From: Adineta vaga
Taxonomy: Eukaryota; Rotifera
Direction of reading: 5' to 3'
NCBI GenBank assembly: GCA_021613535.1
Contig: CP075496.1
Location: 13,950,001 to 14,014,000, forward strand
DNA: 64,000 nucleotides
In this document: positions 25,301-39,291 of the stretch, in pieces
Layout of the letters: each line of letters opens with the position of its first letter
Numbering within the stretch: position 1 is the stretch's first letter
The notes under the pieces: generated by a model
Seen by the model: only the letters and a program-made list of their open reading frames with translations
What the model was told of the DNA's origin: nothing
Databases searched by the model: none
Translations under genes and position numbers: made by a program

Positions 25301-28300
25301 CGAACATTAAATTCTCGTCTAAATGCTGAACTTGATTTGTTAATCGATGAATTTATTTCTATAAGTTCATCTTCAAATTTTCTCATATCACCTATTCAAA
25401 TCAATAATCTTTGTTTACAACCTGAATTAACACTTTCATATAAACGAAATCTTCCATTGTGGAATTCTTCGAATGATTTCAATCAACGTAAATTTCATTT
25501 AGTATTCTATCGTTTTATTGAAAATCTTTCCAGTTTATCAATGGAATTCGATTTCTTTTCTTCAAAATATCCTCAACAAATTCATTTGATTCAACTTGTC
25601 AAAGAAATGTCACATCCGGAAAATAATTTACTATTAAGAATCTTAATCGAACATGATTCAATGATCAAACAATCAAGAAAAACATGTAAAACCAAATCTG
25701 TTGATGAACAATTATTCTTCGAAATTCATCAAGGACAATTTTGGACTTTAATGAAAGATTATTTTATGAAAACTTTAGATACGTAAGTTAACAATTTTTC
25801 TAAAAACCACAATTTTCATATTGATTCTTTTGAAATAGATCTGATTTGATTGAAAATAAAGAATTAGCATTTTCATTCTATCGTTCATGGCGTTGGTTTA
25901 TATCAATTATTGATTCACCATCGAATTTAATCAATCGTCGTCTTCATTTAATCATTGCTTGGCCTTATATACGTTCATTATTTTTAATTCCAATGGAAAA
26001 TTCAATATTTAGTGAACAAATCAAACAAATCGATGAACAATATATGACAATTCAAAATGAATTCATTCGTTTTTATAATTATTATCAAAATCAAACACAT
26101 GATTTGATCAAAACAAAGGATGAATATGAATTTTTATGTCGAAAAAAAGATGTTTTTCAACAAATTGATCTATTTTTGGATAATAAATCCGATAAAAATT
26201 TAGAAAAATACTTACAATATTGGTTTCATTATGAAAAACAATTAACCTGTCTATTTCAACAATTAAAACAATCACAAGTAAGTTCATTTCTCGAATAGTA
26301 GACGAATATCTTATTCTCTTTGTTTTAGATCTATGATTTCAATCTTCTAAATGAAATTGAAACACGTTGGAATGAATTGAAATATTCTGTATCAATATTT
26401 GATCATGATATTTTATTCTATAATACATTTGATTCTATAACATATTATCAATATCAATGGATTGATTGTTATCTTCATGAAAAGTCTTGTTCATATCCAT
26501 TTGTTTCATTATCAATTCCATTTAATGAAACATCAACTTCTGATGAATATTTTTGTCAATTAATATCCTATTCAAAAGATCCATCAATAATTAATCTTTA
26601 TATTGAAAAATGGCTCAATCAAACATCTTCAAAATCATTATTTCATTATTATAATATTCGTACATCGAATGTTCCATTTGGTTTATACGATAAAATTCAT
26701 CAACAAATACAATTTTGGTCAAAATTTCTTTGGTTTAATGGATCATTTCTTCAATCGGATCGATCAACATTGGAAACATTTGTTCGAAATTGTTTGAAAA
26801 ATCCATTGACTAATCAAGAAAATCTTTGTTTACAATTAATTGAACAAAGTTTCAATGAAATTGATTTAATTCAACCACGTGGTGAAATTGATCCGAAGAT
26901 TTATGAACAAATTCTTCATGATTATAAAATTAAATTTCAATCGGAAATCTCTTTTGAATATGATTTACGTCGAGAATATCAAGAACAATATGAATATTCT
27001 ATTCATTGTTCAATTCATCAATGGGAAAATGAAATGAAAATAATATTAAATGAAATTCCCATTGAACAAAATGAATTCTATCGTTTTAATAATGATCAAT
27101 ATCAAATTTTAATTGTTTATTTAACAAAACAATTAATTAATGAATTATTAAATAAAAAATTTCTTTTAGAAGAAATTTATGAAAAGAATCAAAAGAAAAT
27201 TTATCAACAATGGAGAAAAAATATCGTAGAATTTTATCGAAATTTTATTTTAGCAGAAAAATTTTATATTTATCGAGATGTAACAATGCCATTGATGAAA
27301 CAAGTCTTTCAAATTGTTTTAGCTTTTGATTATCAATTTCAATGGAAAAATGAAGAGAAAAATCAATTATTTAAATTTTGTCGTTTACCATTGGATTTAA
27401 ATCAAATCAATTTATTTGATATTGCAAAAGATTTATTTGAAAAAAGAACATTTGTTCAACAAACAATGCCAAATGAACGATTTAAACAGTAAGATTTACT
27501 TTCTTTTAGTTACAGAGAGAGAGAGAGAAAGAGAATAATCGATTTGCCATTGATGGCAAAGTTTTCGAAAGATTAGAATCGGCAATTAGAAGTATTGATT
27601 ACGTGGAATTCATGAAAAGATTTGTTTTTTCTTCTCTCATTTAGATATTTTGTATTAATTCTTGAATATTTGGTTGTTTATTCACATACCGTTGATAAAT
27701 TATCTGAAGAATTTAAACGTCTATTACAAACATATCTTGAAACAATTTATTATCTCTGGTCGGAAGAACAACGTCAAATTGATGAAGAAAAACGTTTATC
27801 CTCAAGTATTTATCGTCATGAAACCAGTGAACTTGAAAGTGAACAAGATCATACTGAATATCATCGATTATTTCCATCATTTGATTCACATTTTCAAGAT
27901 TTCCTTCCTCCTGAAGAATCTCTACCAATTGAAGAAACAAAATCTCTCGAAGATAAACCTTCAAAATCCTCTATACTTCCATATTATCTTCTCTTCGAAT
28001 ATTTTTCTTCCATTTTCAAGTCGAAAAAACCTTCTCTCAACAATCTTCTTCTACCATTTTTCAATACAATCTATGAATTTGGTGAAGATGATCGTTTAAT
28101 TACTCATATGATTCGTTTTTCTGTTCCATCCAAAGATTCTTTATCAACTTATTTCTTAAATCTCAACAAACCATTTGATATTTATCAAGATTCGAAATCC
28201 TCTATGATCATCGAATGTTATCCAACCATTGCTTCAATTGAACAACGTACAAATTATCTTCTTCTTACTCATGACAATCATCCAACATTAACCGAAATTC

Positions 28301-31300
28301 TTCTTGTCATTCAACGAATAAAATCTTTTTCCATTTCTCATTCTCTAATTAAATTTCTCTATGGATTTGATATACTTTTCACAAAATTAACCTATTGGCA
28401 ACAAACATATGCATCGAAAAGTCTTCAAACAACATTTGATCAACAATTAGAATTATTAACAACATTAATCATTCGATTTCGTAAATATGAATTCAGTTGT
28501 TATGAACAATCGCTTTCCATGATCGATTATAATCAACGACAAACAACAATAACAACCTGGTGGTTACATTTGTTTAATTTAATCAATTCAAAACAGGAAA
28601 ATGTTGATGAATTCGAAAAAGTTCTTCATGAATTTTTCCGTCAATCGACTCTGGGAGATTTTCCCATTCGTTTGGAAATTTGTCAAATTTTTCTCAAATA
28701 TTTTCCGAATGAAAATCGAATGATTTTAAATTCTATTATTCAATATTATCAACAATTTCAAGATTTTCTCGATCATCAACGAACTTCTTTTCGTAAACCA
28801 ATTGAAATTGAAATCAAAAAATTCTTATCAATTCAACAATGGAAAGATACGAATTATTATTCACTTAAACAATCAATTGAAAAATCTCATCAATTTCTTT
28901 TCAAATCTATGAAAAAATACAAACAATTTCTTCATCAACCGATTGAAAAACATCTTTCAACATATCAAATATCAGTTCAATTGACTAATGAAGATTTCTT
29001 TCGTTTAATTAAATTAAAATTTAATAAAAAAATCTTTCATTTACAAAATTTTTCATTCATCAATGAAATGAAATACGATACAAAAGTTATTCTCGAACTT
29101 TCTTCAACAATTTCCGCCATGAAAATCGAAACAAACGATCGAAAAGAATTAAAACAATTATACACTGAAAAACGTCAATTAATTACACAATTATTTCAAA
29201 AATTAACATCAATTGGTTTATCCTATCGAAAGGGTTTAATGAATCTTCGTTCTCAAACATCCTACGCCATCCAACCGATTGAAATCTCATTTCTTCCAAT
29301 TGATTTTCAAGGAAATTATGGTTTAATTGAAACGAAAAAGAAAAAATTAATCTTAAAAGATCGTTCGGAAGTATTCGAACGATTCGAAAAACTTTTTATT
29401 CAAACAGATTTGAATTATTATCGAATTCTTTATCAACATAAACAATTAGATATACTTTCAAAAGTAAATAAACTCGATCCAATTATCTATCAACGTATTC
29501 AAGGTTTTCAAGAACATTTAATAAAAGTTATTTTTCAACAGAAATTTCTTCTTCATTCGTTTCTCGAACAATATGAAATGTTTACGAAACATTTTACACT
29601 TTATTCAAAACGAAATTTTCAATTTCAATTCAATCAAATGAATCATATCGATCGATTATATCATTCAACGATTGATTTAATTGAACGAGTTTATTCGTTT
29701 TTGTTAATTATACGAGCAATTCCCAAGAATTCAATGGAAGAAATTCCGATTTTGGATATCAAACCCAATTATGTGGAATTAGTCAATTCAAATGATTTGA
29801 CGGAATTATTGGAGAAATTTTTAGAACGATTGAAGATTTTATTAGAAAAAATGAATGGATTTTATGAGAATGTGATAGATTATCATCCGTCGTTGAAGGA
29901 CATTTATAACTTACAACAGGAAATTTGTTTGTCAAAAGAACTAATCGGAAATGTGATGGGAAAATTATTCATTGATGAAAATCGCTTTCCAAATGATCAT
30001 TTTATCGGAGATTTAACGAAGAATTTCATGGAAATTTACACGCAATTTTCAAAAATTAATATTCTCAAACATGAAAAAGGTTTGTTATCATAAACGACAA
30101 GAGAAATACGATCTCAACATTGAATATAATCTTTCGATAGTTAAACATAATGATTTTTACTTTTAAAAATGTATTGAAATGTAAAAAATAATGCCTTGAG
30201 TTTTCCAAGATATAGAAACCATTGTTAAAGTCGATTAGCATAGAAGTTTCAATCAAATTTTATACCCCGTAATTCTGATTTCTTTCTCTGTTTGTTTGTT
30301 TATGTATGGATACACTTCTTTCCAAGGACAAAAAATTACTTGAATATTTCATTTTATTTAGATTCAATTCCATCTGTCAACCCAAAACCATTACGACGTT
30401 ATACAAAACGCTTAATTTCAGCTCTTGATGAACTTTCTTCTCAAACAACTTCATCTCCAATGTGGCTTGTTCATTTCTATAATTATCTAAACGGTCATAT
30501 AACTCGTTTTGATCTTCCATCTCTCACAAAATTAATCTCAAAATCTCTTACATCAAAATCTATTCTCTTCTTTAATCAAATTCATTTATTAATTGAACAA
30601 TTACTCTATCGATTTATATATTATCATCATTGTACTTCACAAGTTTATCTCTCATTAAGTAATACATTCATAACTTTATTACGTGATGGTTTTCAAATGC
30701 CACCGGAAGAAAGTGAAGATAATAAAAATAGTGATGAACAAAAGGCTGAAGGTGGATTATCGGGTATGGGTGATGGTCAAGTTGGAAAAGATGCGAAAGA
30801 TGTTTCAGATCAAATTGAAACTGAAGATCAATTAGATGAAGCAAAAATGCCTGGACAAGAACAAGAAAAGACGGATGAACAAGAAAATGTTTCAGATGAA
30901 AAGAATGGAATGGAAGTTTCATTTGATTTTGAAGCAAATATGGATGATCCATCGAAAAATGAAGATGAAGAAGGTGATGAGAATGAAAATGAAAATGAAT
31001 CAAATGATGATGATGATAATATAGAAGATCAAATGGGTGATGTGGATGAAGATGATCAAGGTGAAGTTTTTGACGATAAAAAATGGGGTGATGAAGATAA
31101 AGAGGAAGACGAAGAAGAAGAAGAAAAAGAAAAAAAACCAAATGAAAGTGAAAAAGCCACAGGAAAAGATAAAAAACAACGAGATGGTCTTTCAGCTAAA
31201 GATGATCAGTTAGATTTAAATGATGAAACAATCGAAGAAAATCCTGAACCAAATAATGATTATGAAGATCAACCACCTGGAACAACTGATGACGATGATA

Positions 31301-33331
31301 TCAATGTTGATCAACTGCCATTAGAACTTCCAGATAATATGGAATTAGATGGAAATGATAAAGAAGAGGAAGCAAAGGAAGAAAATTCAGATGAATTAGA
31401 ACATCCCGATGATGAAAATATGGAATTACCTGACCAAGAAGAGAAAAAAGAAGAAGAAGAAGAAGAAACAATCGGAGATGAGAATGAAAAAATCAATTCT
31501 ACACGAAATCCAATTCCAGATGATCTTCCTGATCAAGATCAAGCTGAACTTGAACAATCTGCATTAACACAAGATAAAACATCTAATAATGATACAAACA
31601 ATCAACCAAATGAACATCAACAAAGTTTTGCCAATGCTGAAACATTCGAAGAAGAAAAGCAAAATCAAGATCGTCAACAAGAACATCTCGGTGAATCTTC
31701 TTCAACAAAAACTTCTCAAACACAACAAATGTCTTCCAATCAACAAAATCAATTAACTCAACAATTAAATCCTGATCGTCAATCTGAAACAAATCCCAAT
31801 CAACCTTCGAATCAATCAAATGAACAACGAACATTAAGTGAAATTGCTTCATTAATTGATCAAAATATCAAAGCAGCATTTGATCTTGAACAAAATGAAC
31901 AAATCGAAGATATTCCTATGGATGATATTCCCACAATTGATCAATCCAATCAGTCAACACAAATCTATGCACATGCAAAAAATATTCCGAAAGATTTTTC
32001 ACAACAAAAACAAATACTTGATTCTGCTACAGATCAACAAGTCAAACATGTTGATGAAGAAAATCAACAAGAACCAACTGAACCTGAACCAATGATGATC
32101 GATAATCAACAACAAGAAGAAAAAGTCGAAGAAGAACAAAAACGTTCGACATTAAAAAAAGAACCAATAACAAAATCGAAATCTTCTTCGTCAAATCAAA
32201 ATCAACCATCTGGAGTTCAAGCTGAAGATGAAAATGAAATGATCTCAATTGATAAACCATATATTCCAACGGAAACTGTTGAACATCAATTTGATTACGA
32301 AGTTCATGTTAAACAATTAACAACGAATCTAACAGAACAAATTGAATATCAATTAGAAGAATGGTATACAAATCCTCATGAAGATTCATCCGAAGAACAA
32401 AATGCTGAACAACTTTGGACACATTTGGAATATTTAACTCAACCATATGTATTTGAATTATGTGAACAACTTCGTCTTCTACTTGAACCAACACAACGAA
32501 CGAAATATTCAGGAGATTATCGAACAGGAAAACGTTTAAATATGAAACGAATTATATCTTATATTGCATCAGATTTTCGTAAAGATCGAATTTGGTTACG
32601 ACGTTTAAAACCATCGAAAAGACAATATCAATTAATCTTAGCAATTGATGATAGTCAATCGATGGACAATTTACAAGTTAAACGTTTAGCATTAGAATCA
32701 TTAATTTTACTTGGACAAACATTAAATCTATTAGATATTGGACAATTTGGTATTGTTTCATTTGGACAATATATTCGTATGTTACAACCATTAAATCAAA
32801 CATTTAATCATGAAAATGGTATTGAAATCTTAAAACAATTGAAATTTGATCAAACAAAAACACTTTTAGCTGAGGTAAAATCAAAGTTCATTTTTGCATT
32901 AATCATTTACGATCATTTTTCTATGTTTTTTTGTTTAGTTAATGGAATCAGTAACATCGACATTTAGTAAAGAAAAACTTCAAATATCGAATCCATTATC
33001 TCAATTATTGATTATTTTATCTGATGGTCGTGGTTTAACTGTATCGGGTAAAGAACGTTTATTAAAAAGTGTTCGTCATGCAATTTCTCAAAATATCTTT
33101 GTTGTCTTTGTTATTCTTGATAATATAAATCATGAAAAATCTACATCAATCTTTCAAATCAATGAAGCGATATTCAATGGTGATAAGGTGGAATTTCGAT
33201 CGTATTTGGATAGTTTTCCTTTTCCATATTATTTAGTAATACAAAATTTGGAAATGTTACCTCGTGCTTTAATCGATGTAATGAGACAATTTCTTGAATT
33301 AACTACAACTAATAACAACAATAATCAATGA
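16311..33331 (+). CDS. MDN1: Midasin, AAA+ ATPase of 60S ribosome biogenesis
   Basis: Begins MDIDCEHHQILLSIIQQ after an acceptor-like ctaag and ends with a run of Asn. I count about 32 introns and about 4,680 residues (yeast 4,910, human 5,596). Six AAA+ modules appear in order. AAA1: SSISNGKTL, MEDIDAASSD (~17.5 kb). AAA2: CGETGCGKTTLV, LLDEINLASSE (~18.8). AAA3: QGETSVGKTSLI, ILDELNLASSD (~20.5). AAA4: VGETGCGKTTIC, LIDEISLADDS (~21.4). AAA5: EGSPGVGKTSLV, ILDELNLANQS (~22.6-23.1, split by an intron). AAA6: VGPSSRSKSTLI, LILESVNQCS (~24.2), with both Walker motifs degenerate. A long helical linker (25.2-30.7 kb) and a D/E-rich stretch (30.7-32.2 kb) follow. The MIDAS domain has the DxSxS motif in LAIDDSQSMDN and LSDGRG. 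Midasin uses ATP to strip assembly factors from pre-60S particles by pulling on MIDAS-bound ubiquitin-like domains. The first ~4 kb is intron-dense; the later exons reach 2.5 kb. Confidence 0.96.
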
Positions 33332-34906
33332 TTGTTGTTTAGGACTCTTTTTTTTCCTGTTATGTTTTGTTTTCTTGTTTTTTGTTATTAAACAAAGAAA
33401 AATAATTCAATTTGTCATTTCCGTTTTCTTTTAGAGAGAAAGAGAGAATAACTGCGTGGAATTACGTACATATTTTTTTTTGTTTAGTTAACCATTTCCC
33501 AAAGGAAACTATTCATAGTAATGTTAGAAGTAATTAGACATTCTAGTAGAATAGAGAGATAATCTAGTCACCTAACAATCATTTATTCAAGAAATATAAA
33601 AAATTTCATTTCGATTTTAGTTTTTCTTTCGATGATAAAGATAATGGGTTAGGAACAATGAAGTTCTTTCTTTTTTTGTTCGGAGTAGTTTATTCATTGA
33701 ATACATTAGGAAACGAAAGCTTTATTAATGTCGGTTTCTATGTTTCGGATGTCTGAAGTAGAATTATTTTATTTACAAATGACATTAACATTCATTTCAT
33801 CAACACAGCATGGTTATTATTTTCTCTTCTCTATAGAAATAAATGATAACATGGAGATTCAGTTTTTTCTTTCTTATCTTTTTTAAGAACTAAGAGATAT
33901 CATTTGATGTCAAAATGACCAAGATTTTGTATTTAGTCGTCCGTAGATATAAGAGAAAAGAGAAGAAAATTTCCATAATTGAAAAAAAATATGTTGTTTT
34001 TCTTTTCTCGCTGAGTATACGAATAATTTATTATTAAAATAAACAATTTTGCTTCTTTTTCAGATGGAAACTATTGATTTAGATTTATTATTCTATCACG
34101 AATCACATTCGTCAATTGCTAATACTATTTCCATTTGGCTCGTGAAAGAAAGCAAAATTCAAAAACAATATTTGAATAAAACGAATCTAATTGTTGATGT
34201 GTTAATTCAGTTTGATTTTCGATTAGATTTTAAGACTTGAGAAAGAGGGAAAAAAAACATTTTCTTTTGAAGATTTAATCTGAAAGTAAAAGAAATCTTC
34301 TGTCATATTAGTTAGATAATGAAAGAAAAGAAATGATTTTCTTCTTTCTTTTTAATTAGTTTTATCTTATTCAGATGTTGAGTTGGTGTCTATGACAGAC
34401 ATATTATTTAGTTCTTTTCACGCGAGTGAAAAGAAAGATAAATTTATGAAGAAAAAAAAAAGAATTCCTAGCCTGTCACCTCTATCTATATGAATAGATG
34501 CTACTAACTAGGCTAAGTAAAGGATTCTTTTTCTCTTCTGACTTCCGGAGTAAAGAAGAGAAAAACCACATAGAAGATGAAGAATTGAGAAAAGATTTTT
34601 TCTGCTTTTTTTTCTTCTCTTCCCTATCTCTACCAAAACTTCCGTACTTCCTCAGTATTCGTCTTTTAAGAAACAAACAGCATCAATATCGGTAATAGAC
34701 CGATGCATGACGAAGAAGTTTTTTTTTGCCCAACTAAGGAAGAAAAAAAAACGAGTCGAAGAAGAGGAAAAAAATAACGATGGAATAGAGAAGAACGCGT
34801 CAATGGATGTAACCATCTAACCGATAGTTATTTCTAATGATGAGAACGTTTCTTTCTTTTTCCTATTTGTTAATTAATAAACTTAGATTTCACTCCATCA
34901 TAATTA

Positions 34907-34929
34907 NNNNNNNNNNNNNNNNNNNNNNN
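34907..34929. other. Assembly gap (23 N)
   Basis: Run of 23 undetermined bases; the true length of missing sequence is unknown. Confidence 1.
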
Positions 34930-35785
34930 TATTATGAACAGTAATATTACGTGCTCATTTCTCCTCTATTTCACTGTGTTTTAGATAATATAACTACGCG
35001 TGATCGATCATATTTGTTTCGGTAAGAAGATTTCTTTTTTTTCTTCTTCTTCTCAAGCATCATTATCATCAAAGAGGTAAATTATTTCCTAGATGATCTA
35101 TTATATGTCGACTAACATTGAACTATTGTTGAATATTTGTTTGAATTGACAATCTTTAGAAAAAAGAGAAAATAAGAATAGTTATATTAGACCAATAATG
35201 AAGCAAACCAAATATGTTTTGTCATGCGAATATTTCGGAAAGAATGTAATGTATGGTAAAGCATAAAATGCTCATTGAAATGAATATCAAATTAGATTGA
35301 TAGGTTCATTTTCTGCTCGTATGGCCTTGATTTCTTAACAAAAATATTAATAACTTGTCTATCTACAATTATTTTGGAAAAGAAAAGCAACAACGATTCG
35401 ACAATATTGTTGACTTGTAGATTAGTACTGATTGTTGTCGATAAGATATCTAAATAGAAAATAGTTATGTCGGAAAGAAAAGATTATCAATATTTCTGAC
35501 TTTTCATCGTTGTCGTCGATTGAAAATAATTTTATTCTCATCTCAATTGACTCACAAGTATTTAAACGCATAAAACGATTAAATAGAAAGGAATGAGATC
35601 GTTAGAAAAATGAGAATGTATAACGACGAAAAGAAATAATTGTTAACAGTCATTCATGCTACTTTTCTATCAGGGGACTCGCTCACTATAATAATATTCT
35701 TCTTTTTTTTTCTCGTCTTTTTTTCTCTCGGCTCTTCTTCATTATATGTATGACGTGAGTGATTTTTCTCTTTTCAACATACACA

Positions 35786-35820
35786 ATATATAGATATAGA
35801 TATAGATATATATATATATA
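35786..35820. repeat. AT/AG-type simple repeat
   Basis: Repeats of atatag grading into a pure ta run. Confidence 0.85.
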
Positions 35821-37336
35821 AAGCGACAGCAACTGAAACTTATGATAGATTTCTCCATCCATTATATTTGATTCAACTTACCATCCTTTCAATTTGAAAA
35901 CCATTATCACTAACAATATGTTGTAAGTAAGATAGAAAAGGAAAAATCGAGTCGAACGACTACTGCCGTTGTTGATGTGTTGATTAAATTTTGTTTTTCA
36001 TTCGAAGCTCGCTGAATGAATACAAAAAGCGGAAACATTCAGCATCTCCTGTCAGTTCGATCATGAATATAAATTTTACGTTTGATCAAAAAGAAAAAAA
36101 ACCCGAGTAAGACAGTAAATCAGACGTAATACAGGTGAAGAGAGAGAGAGAGAGAAAACAGATTATACACTCAGTATTGCTAGTCATGCCTCGATAGTTA
36201 TTCAACGTATGTAAAATACACATTTCGAGAGAATAAAACGCACTTATATCGATTTCATAAGAGTGAAAATAATTCAATCAACATTCGTCTCTCTTTCTTT
36301 TGTATATTTAAAGGTAAACTGTAACAAACTAATTCTATTTACTCATTCCTCCTTCGTTTTCTTTTGCAGTCGACTCTTTCTTTCAAAGATACAGCTATTG
36401 TAAAAGAATGCCGAATATAAGATAACAAGGGGTTATTATTTTTTTGTCTCTCGATGACGAAAATTTCGACATTTAAGTAACAAGTTAAACAAAATTCTGT
36501 TGAAGATACTTATCAGATATCTATGAGTTATTTTTTTTTCTTTCTCAAACGGTAAATTTCTATATAAAATATTGACATATGTAATGATTGATTTTGATAT
36601 ATTAAGACAAACTGTATCTGAGCTGAATGCAACAAAGTATCTTCGACTTCGTTCTTTCTCGTTTTTTTCTTCTTTTTCGTTGTAAATGTTTATTTCTTCC
36701 ATTGAATTGTTTTGCATTCTGTAAATGTCATTTCGAATAAGTCTTGTTTTACAACAACGAAATTTAGTAAGAAGAAAAAGAAAAATCAGTTAATGGATGT
36801 GAAGTGGTACGTAGAGAGAAAATGACACTTATGCCAATGACAAGAGAAGAAGAAGAAGAAGAAGAAGAAAAAAGGTTTGTCTACTGTTTAGTTATAAAAC
36901 TTCAAAATCATCATCGACGTCTATTTCGTACGTTTTTTTTTCTTTTCTCTCATTACTCTTTTTTTCTTTTATTCAAAGTCAATTTATTAGTTTTTTGTCA
37001 CTTATATCGATCGAAGTCATTTACTTTTCTTTTTCCATCTAGTATTCTTTTTCGTCATGAAAATTCTTTCATATCTTTGAAAGTCGTACCCATAACAGAA
37101 GCAGAAATATTCTCATGATGATCATCATCAATAATAACAACAATAATAATACCACCGAAATAAGAAGAAGAACACTAGAATATCTCCTAAATATTTCTAT
37201 CTTTATATTCCCTATACGTTGCTGTGTCTTTTATTACTGAAATACATCGCTCGAAGCACCAGCAGTAGTAGCGGATATGACTCGTTTTTTTTGCGCTCTT
37301 TTTCTCTTGTTCGGCCTTGGTTGATTCTGTGTTTCT

Positions 37337-37365
37337 CACGCACACACACACGCGCGCGCACGCAC
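37337..37365. repeat. CA/CG dinucleotide repeat
   Basis: Alternating purine-pyrimidine run of ca then cg units, upstream of the PKA regulatory subunit. Confidence 0.9.
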
Positions 37366-37509
37366 TATCGAGAAGAGAATATTTTTTTTTATTGTGTTCT
37401 GTTCTATGCCGACGGTTGCCACTATCGTTCGACATACTACAATTCAATTGCGTTTTCTCCGTTTTTTTTACTATTAGGTTTTTCTTATTATTATTATTAA
37501 TATGTATAT

Positions 37510-37520
37510 ATGTTTTTTAG
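37510..37520 (+). promoter_or_regulatory. 3' splice acceptor in 5' UTR (cis- or trans-splice)
   Basis: A pyrimidine-rich tgttttttag lies 38 bases upstream of the PKA subunit ATG. Bdelloid rotifers are known to add a spliced leader to mRNAs, so this could be a trans-splice site or the end of a 5' UTR intron; the sequence alone cannot tell which. Confidence 0.4.
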
Positions 37521-37558
37521 GCTTCCATCGGTCATCACATCTAAAGAAATAATTAATC

Positions 37559-38916
37559 ATGGTCGACAACACATCGTCGTCCGAACAGACAGTCCGCGAT
37601 TGTGAAGCTTACATAGCTAAACATGATATTCAAAACTTATTACGCGATTGTATCGTTCAATTATGCTTAAAAAAGCCATCCAATCCAATCCAATTTCTCT
37701 CTAATTATTTCGATAAACTTGATAGTCAAACATCATCATCAACAACAACAACCAAAAAACCCAATATGCGTCAACAACAAACAGCATCACCTATCGAATC
37801 AACAAGTAAACAACAATCAACAAATGGTAGTGTTGCCGGTGAAAATGATGATCTAGGCGATTTAAATGAACCAACAGGAGGAAATGCAAGTAGTCATCCA
37901 AATCAATCCACCACCAATGCTAGTGTTAAAACACGTGAACGTCGTGGTGCAGTTTCTGCTGAACCTTATAAAGAAGAAGATGCAACATCGTATGTTAAAA
38001 CTGTTATACCAAAAGATTATGCAACGATGCAAGCATTAAGTAAAGCAATTCAATCGAATTTATTATTTTCACATTTGGATGATAGCGAAAAATCGGATAT
38101 ATTCGATGCAATGCAACCATTTAATTACAAACCAGATGAAACTATCATTCAACAAGGTGAAGAAGGAGACTTTTTTTATATTATTGATCAAGGTGAAGTT
38201 GAAGTTTATGTTAATAATAAATGTGTTACAGCGATATCGGATGGAGGTAGTTTTGGAGAATTAGCTTTGATCTATGGTACACCACGTGCAGCTACAATTA
38301 AAGCCAAAACTGATTGTAAACTATGGGCAATTGATCGAAAAGTAAAATAAAGAGAAGAGAGAAATGACGAATCACATTTGGAAGAAATATTCGTTCTTTT
38401 TTTTTAGACTTATCGACGTATTTTAATGGGTTCAACAATTAAAAAACGTAAAATGTATGAAGAATTCTTATCCAAAGTTAAAATCCTTCAAGAACTTGAT
38501 CAATGGGAACGTTTAACTGTCGCTGATGCTCTTGAACCTGTACAATTTAATGATGGTGATAATATTGTTGTTCAGGGTGAAAAAGGCAATGATTTCTTTA
38601 TTATCGCCGAAGGTAAAAATTTATCTTAATTAAATCTCTTATGAATTCTTATTCTCATCTAGGTACTGCTATTGTTTATCAAAAACCATCGGATGATGAA
38701 CCAGCTGTTGAAGTATCGAAATTAGGTCCATCGGATTACTTTGGTGAAATTGCTTTACTATTTGATCGTCCACGTGCAGCAACAGTCAAAGCAAAAGGTC
38801 CATTAAAATGTGTTAAAATGGATCGTGGTCGATTTGAACGTGTACTCGGACCTATTTCCGATATTCTTAAACGAAATGTTGCTCAATACAATTCGTTTAT
38901 TAATTTGGCTGTTTAG
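37559..38916 (+). CDS. PRKAR1: cAMP-dependent protein kinase type I regulatory subunit
   Basis: Three exons, 37559-38341, 38408-38612 and 38663-38916, give 413 residues. The N-terminal dimerisation/docking helix [14 protein letters not shown]...IVQLC keeps the two Cys that cross-link RI dimers. A Ser/Thr/Asn/Gln-rich linker longer than in human RI-alpha (381 residues) follows, then the pseudosubstrate [10 protein letters not shown]; its Ala at the phospho-site position marks type I. Two cyclic-nucleotide-binding domains each carry a phosphate-binding cassette, [16 protein letters not shown] and [16 protein letters not shown], with the conserved Glu and Arg that contact cAMP. It should inhibit the PKA catalytic subunit and release it on cAMP binding. 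The ATG follows an acceptor-like site. A canonical-looking member in every motif. Confidence 0.96.
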
Positions 38917-39291
38917 AGAAGAAAAAAAACAACGAACAGTATTTAAATATAAATAAATTTATCTATCTATCTATAGTGGAGCGAAAATTCAAACAAACAT
39001 AGAAGATTTTCTTTCTCTCCGTGGTTCCTCTTCTTTTTTTCTCTTTTTCTTTTTCTTCATTTCGTTGTCAATCGTTCGTTTCTATTTCATTTCTTAAAAA
39101 CCAAACATACACATTGAAGATTTGCATGTCTCTTTTCTCTCACGTGCCGTTTTATTTTTCTTTTCTTCTTCTTCTTCTTTTTTTTGTCATTTTCAAAAGC
39201 AAAAAAAAATTCTTAAAATATATTTGCGTATTATTTGATGTTTGCTACTTCTTCTTTGTCTTCTTTTTCTTTTATTTCTCAATCTGTTTAG
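38917..39291. other. 3' UTR and intergenic, pyrimidine-rich
   Basis: Contains an aataaa-type signal at about 38951 and a tatc run just after it, then long T/C-rich DNA up to an acceptor-like tctgtttag immediately before the next ATG. The plus-strand frame at 39021-39338 is a by-product of the T-rich tract. Confidence 0.5.

Larger units (their letters stand above)
33332..37558. other. Long stretch without recognisable genes, with assembly gap
   Basis: About 4.2 kb of AT-rich, homopolymer-rich DNA between MDN1 and the PKA regulatory subunit, transcribed in the same direction. A plus-strand frame at 34049-34240 starting directly after an acceptor-like tttttcag encodes nothing I recognise. The last ~1 kb is probably the promoter and 5' UTR of the PKA gene: a pyrimidine tract and ttttttag acceptor at 37512-37520 lie 38 bases before its ATG. 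Confidence 0.5.

Noticed and set aside
30668-31141. His/Leu-rich minus-strand frame of 157 residues
   Set aside because: Antisense shadow of the Asp/Glu-rich region of midasin.
34049-34240. 63-residue plus-strand frame after an acceptor-like site
   Set aside because: No recognisable domain, no partner exon, AT-biased composition.
36804-37118. Frame with a poly-Glu run
   Set aside because: Product of a gaa repeat and T-rich DNA; no domain.
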